Positions 1 to 14,100 of a DNA stretch of 64,000 nucleotides are shown piece after piece. The DNA comes from a virus, in IMG/VR virus record IMGVR_UViG_3300033153_008400, positions 58,744 to 122,743 of that record, one strand, 5' to 3'. The notes beneath the pieces are model-generated. The model worked only from the letters and a program-made list of their open reading frames with translations. It was not told where the DNA came from and did not search any database. Every line of letters begins with the position of its first letter. Positions within the stretch are counted from its first letter, which is position 1. Both the position numbers and the translations under genes were made by a program.

Positions 1-2118
1 AGATTAAAAGATAAAGTATCTGCATCTTATGAAGAAAAAAGAATAGAACTTGGTGCTCAATTAATGGCAGGAAGAGATGTTCAAAAACAATTAGATGAAT
101 TAGATGTCCAAAAACAAAGGTCAATCGACTATTATGAATCATTAGCAGAATTAGCAGGAAAAGACTCTGAAAGAGCTAGAGGTGCCTTATATAAAGATGA
201 AGTTAATTCTAGGTATACTACAATGTTTGGTCAAATTAAAACAGAGACACAAATATTATCTAGTCCTCCAGCAAATTTTCAGTTTAAATTAAAACAGGAA
301 GCTAATGATATATGGCAGTGGGAACAGGAACAACTATATAAAAGGGATCGAGATAAAATAGAAGATTCACAGTGGCAAGCAACTCATGATCAAAGAGCAA
401 AATTAGCTGGTGATAAATTAAAAGCTGATAATGCTGGATTAGATGGAGGAGGTACGGGGCCTGCAGGAAGTGGTGGTGCTCTTCAAGGACCTGAAGATGC
501 TAATTTTGACAACTCTAGTTTCCAACAACAAAATTATATAAATGCTGGTGTACGTCTAAAAGAAGCTAATAATGCATTAGTATATAAATTTTTAACAGAT
601 ACTAATGGAGTTCTTGAAGATGAAGTAAAGGATATGGTGACACAGGGAGTGTTATCTGAAACAGAAGCAATAAATTTTGTAATTGATAGGGAATCCAAAG
701 GAGTTATACTTGATGAAGAGCTTCAAAGAGTTAATGCTATCAGAATATCAAATAGTCAAGAACCTCAAACTAAGCAAGAGTTATATGTTGAAAAAGTTAT
801 AGATGCTACTTCAAAGGAATTATTCAGTATGCGTCCACAAGACAGACAACAAAAGCCTATATCTACACATTTATTAAGAGAACAAATAAAAGCTAATAAA
901 GCTTTTACTGCTGAAAGTCTTGATAATAAGACAATAGAAGATGCACTTCTTATAGATTTTAAAGATCAATCCGAACCAGAGTTAATTGCATCGGTAGAGC
1001 CTCAAACTATGGTGTATAAGGATATAGAATATGAGTTATCCCCAAAAGATATAGTTGACTTAGCTATTATTAGAAGAGGAACTAAGCATAGAATATTTGG
1101 ATTTTTAGATAATAGATTGGCTAGAAGAGCAGCAGAACAGGCACAGAATAGACTTAAAGCAAATGGTAAAGGACCTGTAATTGATGCTATGCGTGCAGAT
1201 TTAGTTGTGCATGATGCAAGTCAAGATCCATTTAATTATATACCTTCATTAATTAAAGATAATGTTATTCAGATAGGAATAGAAGCTTACAAATATGAAT
1301 CAGAGAGAGGAGTTCCTACTAGAAAATGGGATCAAATGTTTAAAGTTTATGATGCAATCAATAATGAGAAGTCTATACAGAGGATGGAGAGAAGAGAGGA
1401 AATTACAAAAGAAGTGTATTCTAAGAATCCTAATTTAAATACAGGACTTCTTACTGGAAACACAGAAACAGATAAAAAGACTATAACAGCGTTGTCACGA
1501 ATGGCTGGAGAATATAATGAAATAGGACAAAATATGTCTCCTACTTTTGCAGCATTTTATACACATATAAATGATGCAAGGAAAAATGAGTATGGTATAG
1601 GCACAAGTGTAGTTACTGGTGCTGATAATCAGCCTGCAGTCTCTGTGAAAATATATGATAGTACTCTTGATGGAGGAAAAAATACTCCTGCTATGGTTAT
1701 TACTGATGCACAAGCGAAAGAATTACAAGTAGATACAGGAAGATTATTTGATACACCAGAGGTACACAATGTAAGAAAGACACTTGATAATCAAGGTAAG
1801 ACTAGTAAATGGAATATTGAAGAATTATCTACTTATTTAAAAATTGGTGGAGGATATTTTACAATGAATGATTTACCTTATTTAGAATCGAACATTGTGG
1901 ATGTTCAAGCAAATATTGAAAAAAGAGGGAATATGTATTTTCCTATCCTTTATATCAATAACGGGGAAGTGAGATTCACAGAATGGCTAACAGAGTCTTC
2001 TAATTTGGGTGATGTAGTAAGAGAAATAAAAAATAGTGATGCTCTATTAATTAATAGTTTAATATCAGAAGAATATGTCAAACGGCAAACCGAATACAAT
2101 AACAGGGTCAAAGAGTAG
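1..2118 (+). CDS. Virion-associated protein, 3' part only
   Basis: The reading frame is open from the first base of the window, so the true start lies upstream; at least 705 codons are present. The protein is hydrophilic and largely helical, with a coiled-coil-like stretch over the first ~130 visible codons, then a Gly-rich flexible linker around nt 440-490, then a long mixed alpha/beta part. I recognise no enzyme motif. It overlaps the next, giant gene by 44 bases in another frame, which implies coupled translation. In crAss-like phages the virion RNA polymerase gene is preceded by other large internal virion proteins that are ejected with the DNA; by position this is one of them, but that is inference. 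It ends at a TAG codon; a further TAG follows in frame shortly after, so stop-codon recoding is not suggested here. Confidence 0.75.
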   Translation, partial: RLKDKVSASYEEKRIELGAQLMAGRDVQKQLDELDVQKQRSIDYYESLAELAGKDSERARGALYKDEVNSRYTTMFGQIKTETQILSSPPANFQFKLKQEANDIWQWEQEQLYKRDRDKIEDSQWQATHDQRAKLAGDKLKADNAGLDGGGTGPAGSGGALQGPEDANFDNSSFQQQNYINAGVRLKEANNALVYKFLTDTNGVLEDEVKDMVTQGVLSETEAINFVIDRESKGVILDEELQRVNAIRISNSQEPQTKQELYVEKVIDATSKELFSMRPQDRQQKPISTHLLREQIKANKAFTAESLDNKTIEDALLIDFKDQSEPELIASVEPQTMVYKDIEYELSPKDIVDLAIIRRGTKHRIFGFLDNRLARRAAEQAQNRLKANGKGPVIDAMRADLVVHDASQDPFNYIPSLIKDNVIQIGIEAYKYESERGVPTRKWDQMFKVYDAINNEKSIQRMERREEITKEVYSKNPNLNTGLLTGNTETDKKTITALSRMAGEYNEIGQNMSPTFAAFYTHINDARKNEYGIGTSVVTGADNQPAVSVKIYDSTLDGGKNTPAMVITDAQAKELQVDTGRLFDTPEVHNVRKTLDNQGKTSKWNIEELSTYLKIGGGYFTMNDLPYLESNIVDVQANIEKRGNMYFPILYINNGEVRFTEWLTESSNLGDVVREIKNSDALLINSLISEEYVKRQTEYNNRVKE

Positions 2119-5100
2119 AAGGGGAGAAAATTTCATAAATAGAAAGGCTACAGTTCCAAATTTACCTAGTACTCCTACTTTACCAATTGTAGAACCGTAT
2201 AATACGGGTGCTCCTGGTGTGATGACAGCTAGAGACATATGGAATCAAAGATTGGCTACTGGAAGTTATAATAAAATTGCTCCTCTTAACACTAAAGAAA
2301 TTTATTCTGGACCTAGATATAATGAAACTATACCTGGTACAGACTATGAAGAAATGCATGCCCAACAACAAAGCAATTGGGGAAAATGGAGCAATGCTAC
2401 TGCTAAAATGATAGGGACAGCTTCTACTACTTTTGTTACTGGTACTGCAGGGCTTCTTTATGGTATGGGAAGTGCCCTCATAAATTTAAAATTATCTAAT
2501 GTTGTGGATAATAGTGTAACTAGAGCTATGGATGATATCTCTAGGGGAATGGATGATAGTCTTCCTAATTATTATACTCAGAAAGAAACAGAGGCTAAAT
2601 GGTGGTCACCTGATAATATTATGACGGCTAACTTCTGGTCAGACAAAGTACTTAAGAACTTAGGATTTTCTGTAGGTTCAATGGCAGGTGGTATGGCTTG
2701 GGGTGCTTTATTCAGATCTATTGGAATGACTAATCAATTAGTTCGATGGGGAAAAGGAAATGATTTAGCTACAGCAGTAGAAAAAAGACTGGCTGTTGCT
2801 CCAGCTTCAGCAAGATATCCTGCTTTTCAAAGTGCTTTGAATAAGACATGGACTACTGCTAAGATGCCTATGGCCGCTGTTGCCAAAAATTCAGACAGAA
2901 TACTGACTTCTATAATGGCTACTGCAGGAGAAGCTACTATTGAAGGACTTCAAGCAATGCATACATTGAGAGAAAGTTTACTTGATGAATTTAAGTTATC
3001 TCATGGTAGAATGCCATCTGGTCTGGAATTAAATGCTATCAATGAGACTGTACAGACTGCAGGTCTTTATATATATGGAATGAATGGGTTGATTCTTACA
3101 GCAACTAACTACATTCAGTTAGGAAAAATAATAGGTAGTTCACGTAAAGCAGATAAAGCCTTAATCAATAGTATCAGAAGAAATGCTGATACAAGACTTT
3201 GGGAAGCTGCTCTTCCAAAAACTATTGCAGGAAAAGTATTAGGTGTAGCCAAACATATAGGGAGGCTATCATTTGCCCCTGTGGAGGCATTAGAAGAAGG
3301 GTTACAACATGCTGCTACCACTGGTGTAGAGGATTATTTTTCTAGAGCATATAAAAATAAGAATGAAACTAATGATTTACTAAGGGCTGTAGATGACAAC
3401 ATGTTAAATGTTTATTCTAATGTATACCTACATGGTTTACATGAAACTCTTAATACTAAAGAAGGACTAGAAAGTATGTTGATTGGGGCCTTATCAGGAG
3501 GTTTACAACAAATGGGTTTATTTGGTAGTTATAGGGATGAGAAAGGTAAAATCAAATATGGTGTAGGTAAATCTGGTGAAATAGGAGAATATGGTTTATT
3601 TGGTAGAGGAGGTACTCGAGGCATAAATACTAAACGAGCTGTTGAAGAATTAAATCTTAAACAAGTAGAAGATGTCATTAAAGATGGTGTAAACTATATG
3701 GGAGTAGGTATTGGTTCTCAAAAGCTAAGACAACAAGCAATTGAAAATGATGATATACTTGCTGAGAAAGATGCTGAAGAAGATTATGCATTATCTTACT
3801 TGATGCCTAGAATTAAGTATGGAAAACTTGAGAGTGTAATAGAAGAGCTTACCAATTACAAAACTCAGGCTATGAGTACAACAGGATACTCTGAATTAGT
3901 CACTGCAGGATTAGCGAATCAAAATGAAACTGCTGATGAGTTCATACAAAGAATAGATAATTTATTAGAATCTGCTAATAAGACAGATAAGATGTATTCT
4001 TTATTGAATGACAGATATGAGAATGCCAGAAGTGAAGATGGAACAATTGCATATACACCTGAAGTCATTGACAAGATGGTTTATGCTGCTGCTAAAATCG
4101 AAAACTACGACAAACGTATCGAAGAAGTCCAGACTGCTCTACTCTCCTCAGGGGTTGATTTGACCTTGATAGATGAGATTATAAAAAACAAAGATGCTAT
4201 TCCTACTGATGCACAATGGGAAGAAGTATCAAAGACTGCCGATAATGTAAAGATCACAGAACAAGAGACTTTTTCTACTAATTTACTCGATTATGGTGAG
4301 TTATTATTGAGAAGAAAAAAGTTTGCTCAGGAGTATGAGACTATAAAAGATGCTCCATATAATTATCGTGCTGTAGTAGGTGCTCTTCCTCCAGAAGAAT
4401 CAGAGGAAATTAAATCTACTAAAGAAAACAGTATTACTGTACCTGTTACTACTGGTGGGGAGAAAACATATAATATAGATGATACTTATTATTTAGGTAA
4501 TGTACTTGCAGATCAAATTGTATCTGGTGCTGATCTCTCAGCTCCACAAATGAAGATTTTGAGTATGAATGAGGATGGTACAATTAAGATAATGACTCAG
4601 AATGGGAAAGAATTGGATATCACTGCAGGAGAATTAGAGCAACTTAAGTTAGGTAGTGTTAACAAAGCTCTTAAGGATAACAAGAAAGGTGAGTTTTATT
4701 TTGATAATTGGAATACTCCTTTCACTTTTAACTTCGGAGATAATGGTGGTTTTAAAAAAGGAAGAATAATTTATAATGAGAATGATGATAAGATGCATTT
4801 TGTCTATGTGGATGCATCAGGCAATACAAGGGATATAGAGGTTACGAATGACCAATTTGGGCCTAAAGGAGAAAATGAGGCACAGATACAGAGAGAAGAA
4901 GGTGTGAATGACTTCCAGGGAGGCGTAGAAGCACGTTTCCTTGCTGCTAAAGATGAACGTAAGGATAAGAAACATGAAGATAGATTAAAGGTCTTAGGTG
5001 AGTTTGCAGAGGAGATGATGGTGAGACAAGCTGAGCTAACAAAGGTTATTAATAAGAGACAGGAAAATGTTGCTAGGACTAAAAAAATCTTAGGACTCTT

Positions 5101-8100
5101 ACAGGAAGACCTTCTTAAAAATAAAGATAAGCGAACTAAAGATGCTTATACTATAGCTGGTCAGAAAATATTAACTAATATCAAGAGAACAGAAAAAGAT
5201 TTAGAAGCACTTGAAAAAGTAGAAAGAGAATCTTCAGAAGAATTAAATGATATTACTGCAACTTTGGTATATGTAGAAGATCTTATAGAAAATATAGATA
5301 CCCGTGCTACAGACTATGTTAATTTTATAGCTGAAATTAAAGTAGATAAAGTTAATTTGGAAGAACTTCATAAAGAAGTTACAACAGGTATCAAGGATTT
5401 AAAAACTTTAATACAAGAAGTCAAAGATTTTATTCAGACATCTAAAGATGTTCTTAATGATCTTTTATTACAATTATCGGGAGCATTTCCCAATATATCA
5501 AGTGAAGGTGTTTTCTTGGATGATATTGTTACAGTAGAAGACTATTTTACTGATTTAGCTCCTTTGATAGGAGGAACAGAATCAGAAGAAAGTTTAGCCT
5601 TTGCAGGTGTAACTTTGACAGGTATACAACCTAAAAAAGCTCAACTTACTAAAATGGAAAAAGAATTATCTAATGCTAAAAAAGCTTTAGATAAATATGA
5701 TGATGGTATTATAGCCAGAGGAAAAGTACTGGCTAAATTTGGGGAAAGATTGATAGAATGGGAAAGAGCTAAGGAAGAAGAAGCTATTTTAGGAACGAGT
5801 TCTGAGATTAGTTCTGATATATTAGATTCTCAATCTAAGTCATCTTTTGAGAATGATCATTATAAAGAAGGATTTGAATATAAAAAATTAAAAGCTAAAA
5901 ATCTTGTAGTTACAGGAGGTATTGCCCCAGAAGGAAGTGATGGTAAACCTGTAGGAGTATATGCAAAAAGAGCTCAAGCTTTTGGTAATATATTTCATAG
6001 ATTAGTACAAAATGGTAAGGAGTTTAGAGGAAGAGTAGTTACTATTGCGAATGAAAAACATATCATGAAAGGGCTTACTAAACATTTAGCCCAGCCAGGT
6101 ACTGATCCAAGGTTTACGATTGTCTTAGTTGTTACCAATAAAAAAGGAGTTCCTGTAGATGAAAAAGGTATACCTATTACAGATGAAAGTAAACTTTTAG
6201 ATGAAGGAATTTATCAAACATTCCCTGATCCTAAATTAAGAAATTCATATGGTAGTCTGTTTAGAGCAGATGTTAAGTTTAAAGAGCGAGAAAGAATTAC
6301 AAAGATTTATGAAAAATGGGTAGAGAAGACTCTTGGACAGAGTAAACTTCAACCTCTTCAAGATATTTCAGCTTCTTTTGGATTAGTTGATTACATACAA
6401 AAAACAGATAGTAAAGGAAAAATACTTCCAGAAGCTACATCAATGGCTAGATCTAGTATAAATGCTTCAGGATTAATTACTAATATTGAACTAGGAAGTG
6501 GAGATGTTATTAAAGTAGCAACTAACAATGATACTTTAACCAGAGGTACTGTTGAAATTAGTGCTCCTCTTGGACATGTCTTTTTAGAAGCACCAGGAGG
6601 TTATGTAAAATTATATAATCAGAAAAATAGTGAGAAACAATCTGAGCTTATATATAATGTATTGCTTCAGGTTACTAAAAATATTTTAAGGGATAAACAT
6701 GGTAAAGAGGCAGATACTCAACGATTATTTGAATGGTTAAGATCTGTAGTATATTGGGGTCAACCTATGAATTTTCAGACTGGAGAAAGGAAGGAACCTT
6801 CCGATGGCTCTGTTTATTATGAAGTAATAGGTCAGGGTGAAGGAGTTGCTTCTGAAAGAAAACTTCGTATAGGTAAAACGAGTAGATTTGATTTTACTCC
6901 TACTTCTTTAAAGGATAACAAAGATGCAATTATTGCCTTATTACAAAATGTATGGGGTAATACACATGCCCCAGGAGTAGCGAAAGATATGTATGATGTT
7001 GCTTATCATGAAATTACTGCTGTTAACAAAGATGGTACTACTGAAGGTATCACATGGAATAGTTATCAACAATTCTTATTAGCTGATATATATCCAGATG
7101 GTAGTCCTAGAAATTTAGATAGTATTCCTCTAAAAACTAAAGTACGTCCACTCGTTGGAAAAGAGGATACCAATAGACATGCTATTTATTTCTATTTAGA
7201 AGATAGCTCAGAATATATGCAGGATGCTCCTGTTGAGTCTATTGTGAAGAAAACAGTTCCTGGGAAAAAAGAAGTTAGTACACCTAAATATATCTTTGAT
7301 GGTGTGGTAGAGAACATAATAAATTTAGGAACCTTAGGAGAAGCTAAAGTGACTCTAAATTTAGATGAAGCTGTACAAGAATTTCATAGAAGAGAAGGTA
7401 AAGTATTCTCAAGTCTTGAGGAAACACAACAATTTACTTTTGCTTTACTTAGCAAACATATTATTACTATAGGATTAGGAACAGATGTTGAAGCAAACTT
7501 AGTAGAGGCAGGTGGAGCTACAGATAGTTCTGCTCAAAGTAATGCTCAAATGCTTGTTGTTGAAATGCTTTCTAGTCAGATAACAGAGGCTGCAAACAGA
7601 ACAGCGGCCAAGTCTGAACCTGTGCCTACACTCAAATCTTCTATAACGTCTGTAGAAGATCTAATACAAGACATTAATGATGCATTTATCTATATAAATT
7701 CTGGAAAATATAAAGGAGATAGAAAAAATGAAATGACATCAGTAGGAGATAAATTAGTAAAAATTTTCCTTACAGGTTTAAGAAAAGAAGGTTTAGTAAA
7801 AGCAGGGACTAGACGAGCTCCTAGAGCTGATGGTTCTTATGATACAATGACAATAAATGAAGACCTTAAAGGAAAAAATATAGGAAATGATTGGTCTGCA
7901 GCAAAACATTTTAAAGAAAAATTAAGAACTTTTTTCGATACAGAAATAGCTGAACTTAAATCTTCTACTAAAATAACAGAAACAACTGTTAGAACTGAAG
8001 ATAAAAAATGGAAATTAGATGGTTCACCTGAAGTGATGACTGTAGGAGAGAGTAAAGTTACATTTACACTCAAAGATCAAGCTGTAATAGATGCACTCAG

Positions 8101-11100
8101 AGATGATTCTGAGATATTAGAAGATGAAATCAAAAGACTTAAATTAATAACAGGTCTTATTAGAGGTGGTCATTTAGTGATTACTCCTACTCAAGCTGCT
8201 TTGGATAATGGAGAAAAACTGTTAGGTAGTACAGATGCTCTTATTACTATGTTAGCAAATACTATTTTACAGGAAGTAGCACCTCAAATTAAAAAAAATT
8301 GGTTCCTTGCTGATACTGATAAAGGATCAGAAAATTATAGTGATGCTGAATGGGAAGAAATACAAGCTAGATTTAATCCAGAAGGCGAAACATCTTCAAG
8401 AACTGAAGAAGATGATTATACTCGAATAATAGCTGAGAGACATCTTGAACCTTTCAAGGAAACAAATTGGGAAAAAGAAGCAGAATGGATGAAGAAAAAC
8501 TTTCCTCTTATTCCTATAAATGTACTTAAGAATGTTATTCAGGCAACTAATGGTAGACAAGCATGGGGTTTATATCGTCAAGGAGCTGTCTATATATATA
8601 AACATGCTGAGGCTGGTACAATTTATCATGAAGTATTTCATGCTGTGTGGGATATGTCTTTATCTCTTAGAGAGAAAAGACAAATTGCTGAAGAGTTTAG
8701 AAATAGAAAAGGTTCTTATACAGACAGATTTACTTTTAAAGTAATCAAATATAGCGAGGCTACTGATTATCAAATGGGTGAAGAGATAGCTGAAGAATTT
8801 AGAGATAGAGTACTTTATGGTAAAAAACCTACTAGAAAACCTAGGTCTTTAATGCGAAGAGCATTTGAGGGAATAATTAATTTCTTCAACGATCTTTTAT
8901 TCGGTAAAGATGCTTTTACTAATACGAACAAATTATTTGATAAGATGGGTAATGGCGATTATGCAGCCTTTATTCCACATGAAGATGTATTAAGAAAAGC
9001 AGGTGAGTCACAAATCTTGCATATTGAGGGTATAACAGTAAGAAAGGGTGATCAACTTAGACCACTTATAACTAGATTAGAAGGAATCAATGCTGTACAA
9101 GAACATGAGATTTATCAACATATGACATTTGTAGCTGTTAATAAGATGTTTGCCACAGACGATGGGTTGTTTGCTATGAAGGATAGATTGAAAATTACAA
9201 ATTTATATCAAGATCTTAAAAGAAATCTGTTAGGAGAAAATGGTATTATAAACAGAAAACAAATTGATTACAGTCAAATAACAATAAAAAATCCTAAGCA
9301 ACAAGAACAAGTTACTAAAAAAATTAAGGATTTAGATGATTTGAAGATAGCTATTAATGAGAATTGGGATGTCATTAAAAAAAGACATATGGATTCTTTA
9401 GCCCCATATGAGATTACATTTGATGAAGAAGAAAATTTAATCGTAGAGGATGAGACCATAGTGAAAGCAGATTCAATGGATGGTAACAAGATAGATTCAT
9501 ACAGAAAATCTAGTGGTGCTATTAAGTTGTTATTTGCTACTCTTGCAGATTTTGAGAAAGTTCCTGGAGAAAACAGAACAAGACTTAAAACATCTTCTAT
9601 AGGTGGTGCAACATTTGAGCAATCAGATAAGATATATATTACTTTAAAAAATAATTTACATGACTCTACTGGCTTAAATGATATGCTAGAAAGGTTGAAA
9701 GAATTAGCCAACAATGAAGAAACAGGTTATCATTATGCTAAATTATATACTAGAATAACTAAGCAAGACATTAGTGATACAAATAAAAATACTGTTAACA
9801 TTGATAAGATGAGTAACAGTGCCATAATGTTATTGGGAGGCTTTTGGAAAGTGATAAAAGGACAGAATCCAGATGTTCCTATCATATTCATTCTCCAAGG
9901 GGGAGAGGTTGTAATAGGAAATACAGAGTTATCAAATGCATCTAAACAGATAAGATATGAAATGTCTCAAAATATTATAGCACATATTAGAGAAGATGCT
10001 GAGGGTAATGAAAAACTTTATAAAATAAATTCTTTAGGGTTGTATAATCCTACTACAGCTTTAAAAAATGTAAAATTAAATAGTTCTAAACCTGCTGAAT
10101 ATATTAGATTTTTACAAGCATTCGGTATTAATTTTAAATTAAAAGAATTTAATAAATTTTTACCTGATCAAAAAGCTACATTTAGAGAAGCTACAGAAGG
10201 GTTACTTTCTGATCTTTCTACTAGAAAGGATATATATTCTTGGAGTGAGAAAGCAATAAACTCTACTCAAAATTTACTTAAATTAGGGGCACTCAGAGCT
10301 GTAATGGATAATCCTGTTTTTGAAAGTACTTATTTCAGTATAGCTGGAGAACGTACTCAAAAGTTCATAGGCCCTAATGCTACTAGTGATTTATTTCATA
10401 CTTTATCACAAATTACGAATAAACAAGATTTACGTTCAACACGTTATTCTCATTTATTGGATGATGTCTTTACCCAAGGGAGTGTAGTGATGCAGAAGTT
10501 ATTCAATGGGAACGAGCGTAAGAGAAATACGAAAGATATCTTTAAGACCGTATATGTAGGAGGAACTATAAATGAAGAGAATAATAGGAGAACACGATCA
10601 TCCAGACTTTATTATAGAGATAGATTGATTCAGGAAATGAGTCTAAATTTAGAAGGAATATATGCAAACTTAGTTCCTGGGGATTCTGAATTAGAATGGG
10701 CTATTAAGATGCATTCTAAGAAAAGCCCATTTATAACTCCATCTAGTGTTTCTCGAAAAGAGTATCAAAAAATATTCAGAGATTATTTTATTGATGAAGT
10801 TAACTTATCCAGAGACAATAGAATTGTAGCTAAAGGCAGAAGTGCCAGAGATTTGAGATTCTTTAAAGATATTTTAGATGCTTATAATTCTAAAGCTCAT
10901 GCTACTATACTTGATTACTCACATAAAATATCTGCAGAAGAAATATATGAAGAGCATAAGTCAGGGATTAAAGCTGCTGTAGAAGCTTTTATAACTAATG
11001 ATGCTGAGGAAACAATGACATTGTTGAAAGACTATAAAATTATACAAAAAATACCTGGTGAAGCTGAAATATATAAGCATACTCTTTCACTTAAGGATAA

Positions 11101-14100
11101 GGAATTATCTTTTACTGAAATGGAGCTTCAGATAAAGTCACTTACTGTTAACTATATGATAGCAAATATAGAACAACATAAGATATTATATTCTGATCCT
11201 TATCAGTATTCAGATGAATTAAAGCGTATTAAAAACTTTAACTCTCCTCGTCAGGCTCTTATGCATAGTTCTAAAGACCTTTATAAAGCGATTAATAAAG
11301 TTTATAATAAAGGATATAAAGCAGAAGATTTAGGTTATTCTAATATGGATCGTAGTTCTTTTAGAACAGTTACTCTTCAAGATATATGGTCAATAATAGA
11401 TCCTAAATTAGCTAAGCAATATCCAGGATATACTGATTATAAAAATAAAGAAGGTTGGCAAGAAACTGATGGTGCTGGTATGATTACTATGAAGGCATAT
11501 AGATTCTTCAGAATCTTGGCAGGTGATTGGTTACCTAATAATGAAGCACAATATCGTTGGGATATTCAATATCAGGAGAAGGTAATGGAGATAAATGATG
11601 CTACTGGAACTGAAAAATCCAGATTAAATGAAAAATTTAGAGCATTTAAAGCTGCTAGAAAGGTTCATGATCAAAGTACTTATACTCCTATTAAACCTAT
11701 TGTATCTGGTAATAAAGGAAATGGTAGAAATTATAATGATTCAGTATTAGATAAATATGCATTATTTCCAATGCCATTCAGAGTATTTCATATGATGGAA
11801 CCTAATTCTAATATTTTAGAGTTTACTGAAAAGATGCGTAGAGAAAAAATCGATTATGCTATTTATGAAACAGGTAGAAAAGTAGGTGTAGAAGAAACAT
11901 ATCCAGTATATGTGAAAGGTGCTTTAAATACTGCTCCTTTTCAACCTCAAGAAGAGATTGATAGAGTAGCTGAAAATAATCCTGAAGACAGAGTGAAGAG
12001 ATTTGTGACTAATATTCCTTTTTCTATTATGTCTTTACAAACTGAGGTTCCTTCTAAAAAAGATGGTAAAGTGATACAAGGTTCACAAATAACTAAGTTA
12101 GTTACTTTGGATTTCATGAATGGTGGTGTACCTATAGATTTTAATCCTGTGGATAAAGACGGTAATTCAATTGTCACGGAAGATAAGGATGGAAAGGATA
12201 CTACTGATTATGATGCATTAAGTGTTGCCTGGGTTGAATTAGAAACAGAAGCAGCTAAAAAAGAGGCTTCTCTATTGTATAAAGAAATTCAACATAATAA
12301 GCGATTATTACAAGAACGTATACAGCTAGGGTATGAAAATTTATTACGTAAATTAGGTATTATTGAAGATGAAGATGAAGATGGTAATAAGACATATACT
12401 GTTTTTGATAAAGAAAAACTCATAGGAACTATAGAAAAAGAAATATTCAAGCAACAGAAAAATAATAATTTAGTAGTTGCTTTTCAAGAAGTGAGAGAAG
12501 GAAAAGCTCTTATTGAAGCTACTCCTGTATATCAACAAATACGAAATGTTTTATATTCATTAGCTAATGGTAATGTAGTTCGTCCTAAAATAAGTGGAGG
12601 AAGTAAGATACAAATGCCTTCTACTTTATTTGAAGTAGGTGCTAGAATTGAAAAATTTGTTCATGATGGTAAAACATACCTTCATTCGGATGTATTGAAT
12701 TTTTATGAGGAAGGTAAAGTAGCTGAGATTTTTGTAGCTCGTTGGGATAATAGTCCTCTATCTGATGAACAATTATTAAATTCATGGTATAAATTAGATG
12801 AAAATGATAATAGAACATCTGAGTTAACTAAAGAAGGTGAACGTGCTTTAAAAGGTATAGCATTTAGAACTCCTACTCAGAAACAAAATTCTATAGAATC
12901 ATATGTTATTAAAAAATTCTTACCTAGGTCATATGGGGATTCAGTAGTTATTCCTTCAGCGATAGTACGAAAAACAGGTAGTGATTATGATATTGATAAA
13001 TTATCTGTATATCTTAAGAATCTAATTTGGGATGGTAAAAGACTTTTCTCAGTACCATTTCAAGGATTCCAAAGTGAATTAGATGCTAAAAGAGAATTCA
13101 AAAAGATTTTTCATAGATTAATGGAAAATAGAATTTCTAAAGTAGAAGGAAAAAAAGCTAAAGTTATTTCTTTGAAAGCTATGTTTACCAAGATAGCCAA
13201 TGGTACAGCAGAATTTGAAGAATTTGAAGAGTTTACTCCTATTATCAGTACACTTTTAGAAAATAACAATATTAGTCTTAAAGATACTGAAGCAATAAAT
13301 GAATATTTTGATCAACGTCTAGGTAATGGAATAGCACGTATCAATACTTTGACTGTTAAACAATTTGAAGAAGATGCTGCTCAAAAATTTGCTGATAAAT
13401 TATATAGTCAATCAATAGAGAATGAATACATTGAGTCTTTACAAAGACTGGTAATGCATCCTAAAAATTATCATAATCTGATTAAGCCTAATTCTGCTCA
13501 GATTATGAGAGACCTAACAGATCATATTAATGAAAAGTTTAGAAGAACTAAGATTGATTATCATTCTGCTGGATTTATGTTGAGTAGAAAGAAAATGTCT
13601 GGATTACGTCAAGCCTTTGTAGGTGGTAAGAGAGCTATTGGTATTGCTGCCGTTGGTGCAACCAATAATTCAAACAATCAATTAGCAGATACATATACTG
13701 ATACAAATCTTATAGGAACTAATATTATTTCTGATGAAGATGAGTTTTGGTTGAATGGTATGAAAATTACTAAGATTGCCGATGACACTGATGCCGATGT
13801 TAAGTTCTTAGAATATAATAAAAAGATGGTTGATGGCAGACCTATGGCATCTCTCTCCAGGGCTAAAAATTCAGCAGGTGAATATATCTCTGATATTATA
13901 GGAATGTTCATTGATGGTTATGTTGATATTTCTGCAGGACCTTGGATTATGCAAATGGGTGCAACTCCTGAAACAGCAGGGACATGGTTATATTTATTAA
14001 AGATAGGTGTACCTAAAGAAACAGTAGCTTATTTCATGAATCAACCTATTATTACTGAATTATTATTTGATTTAGAAATAGAAGGTAAATCATGGTTATA

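Noticed and set aside
2075-2118. Programmed frameshift joining the first gene to the giant gene
   Set aside because: The overlap contains a good ATG for the giant gene and no clear slippery heptamer with a following structure; a plain overlap explains it.
9274-9714. Minus-strand frame inside the giant gene
   Set aside because: The giant gene's frame is uninterrupted here and fits its neighbours; the reverse frame has no recognisable domain or start context.
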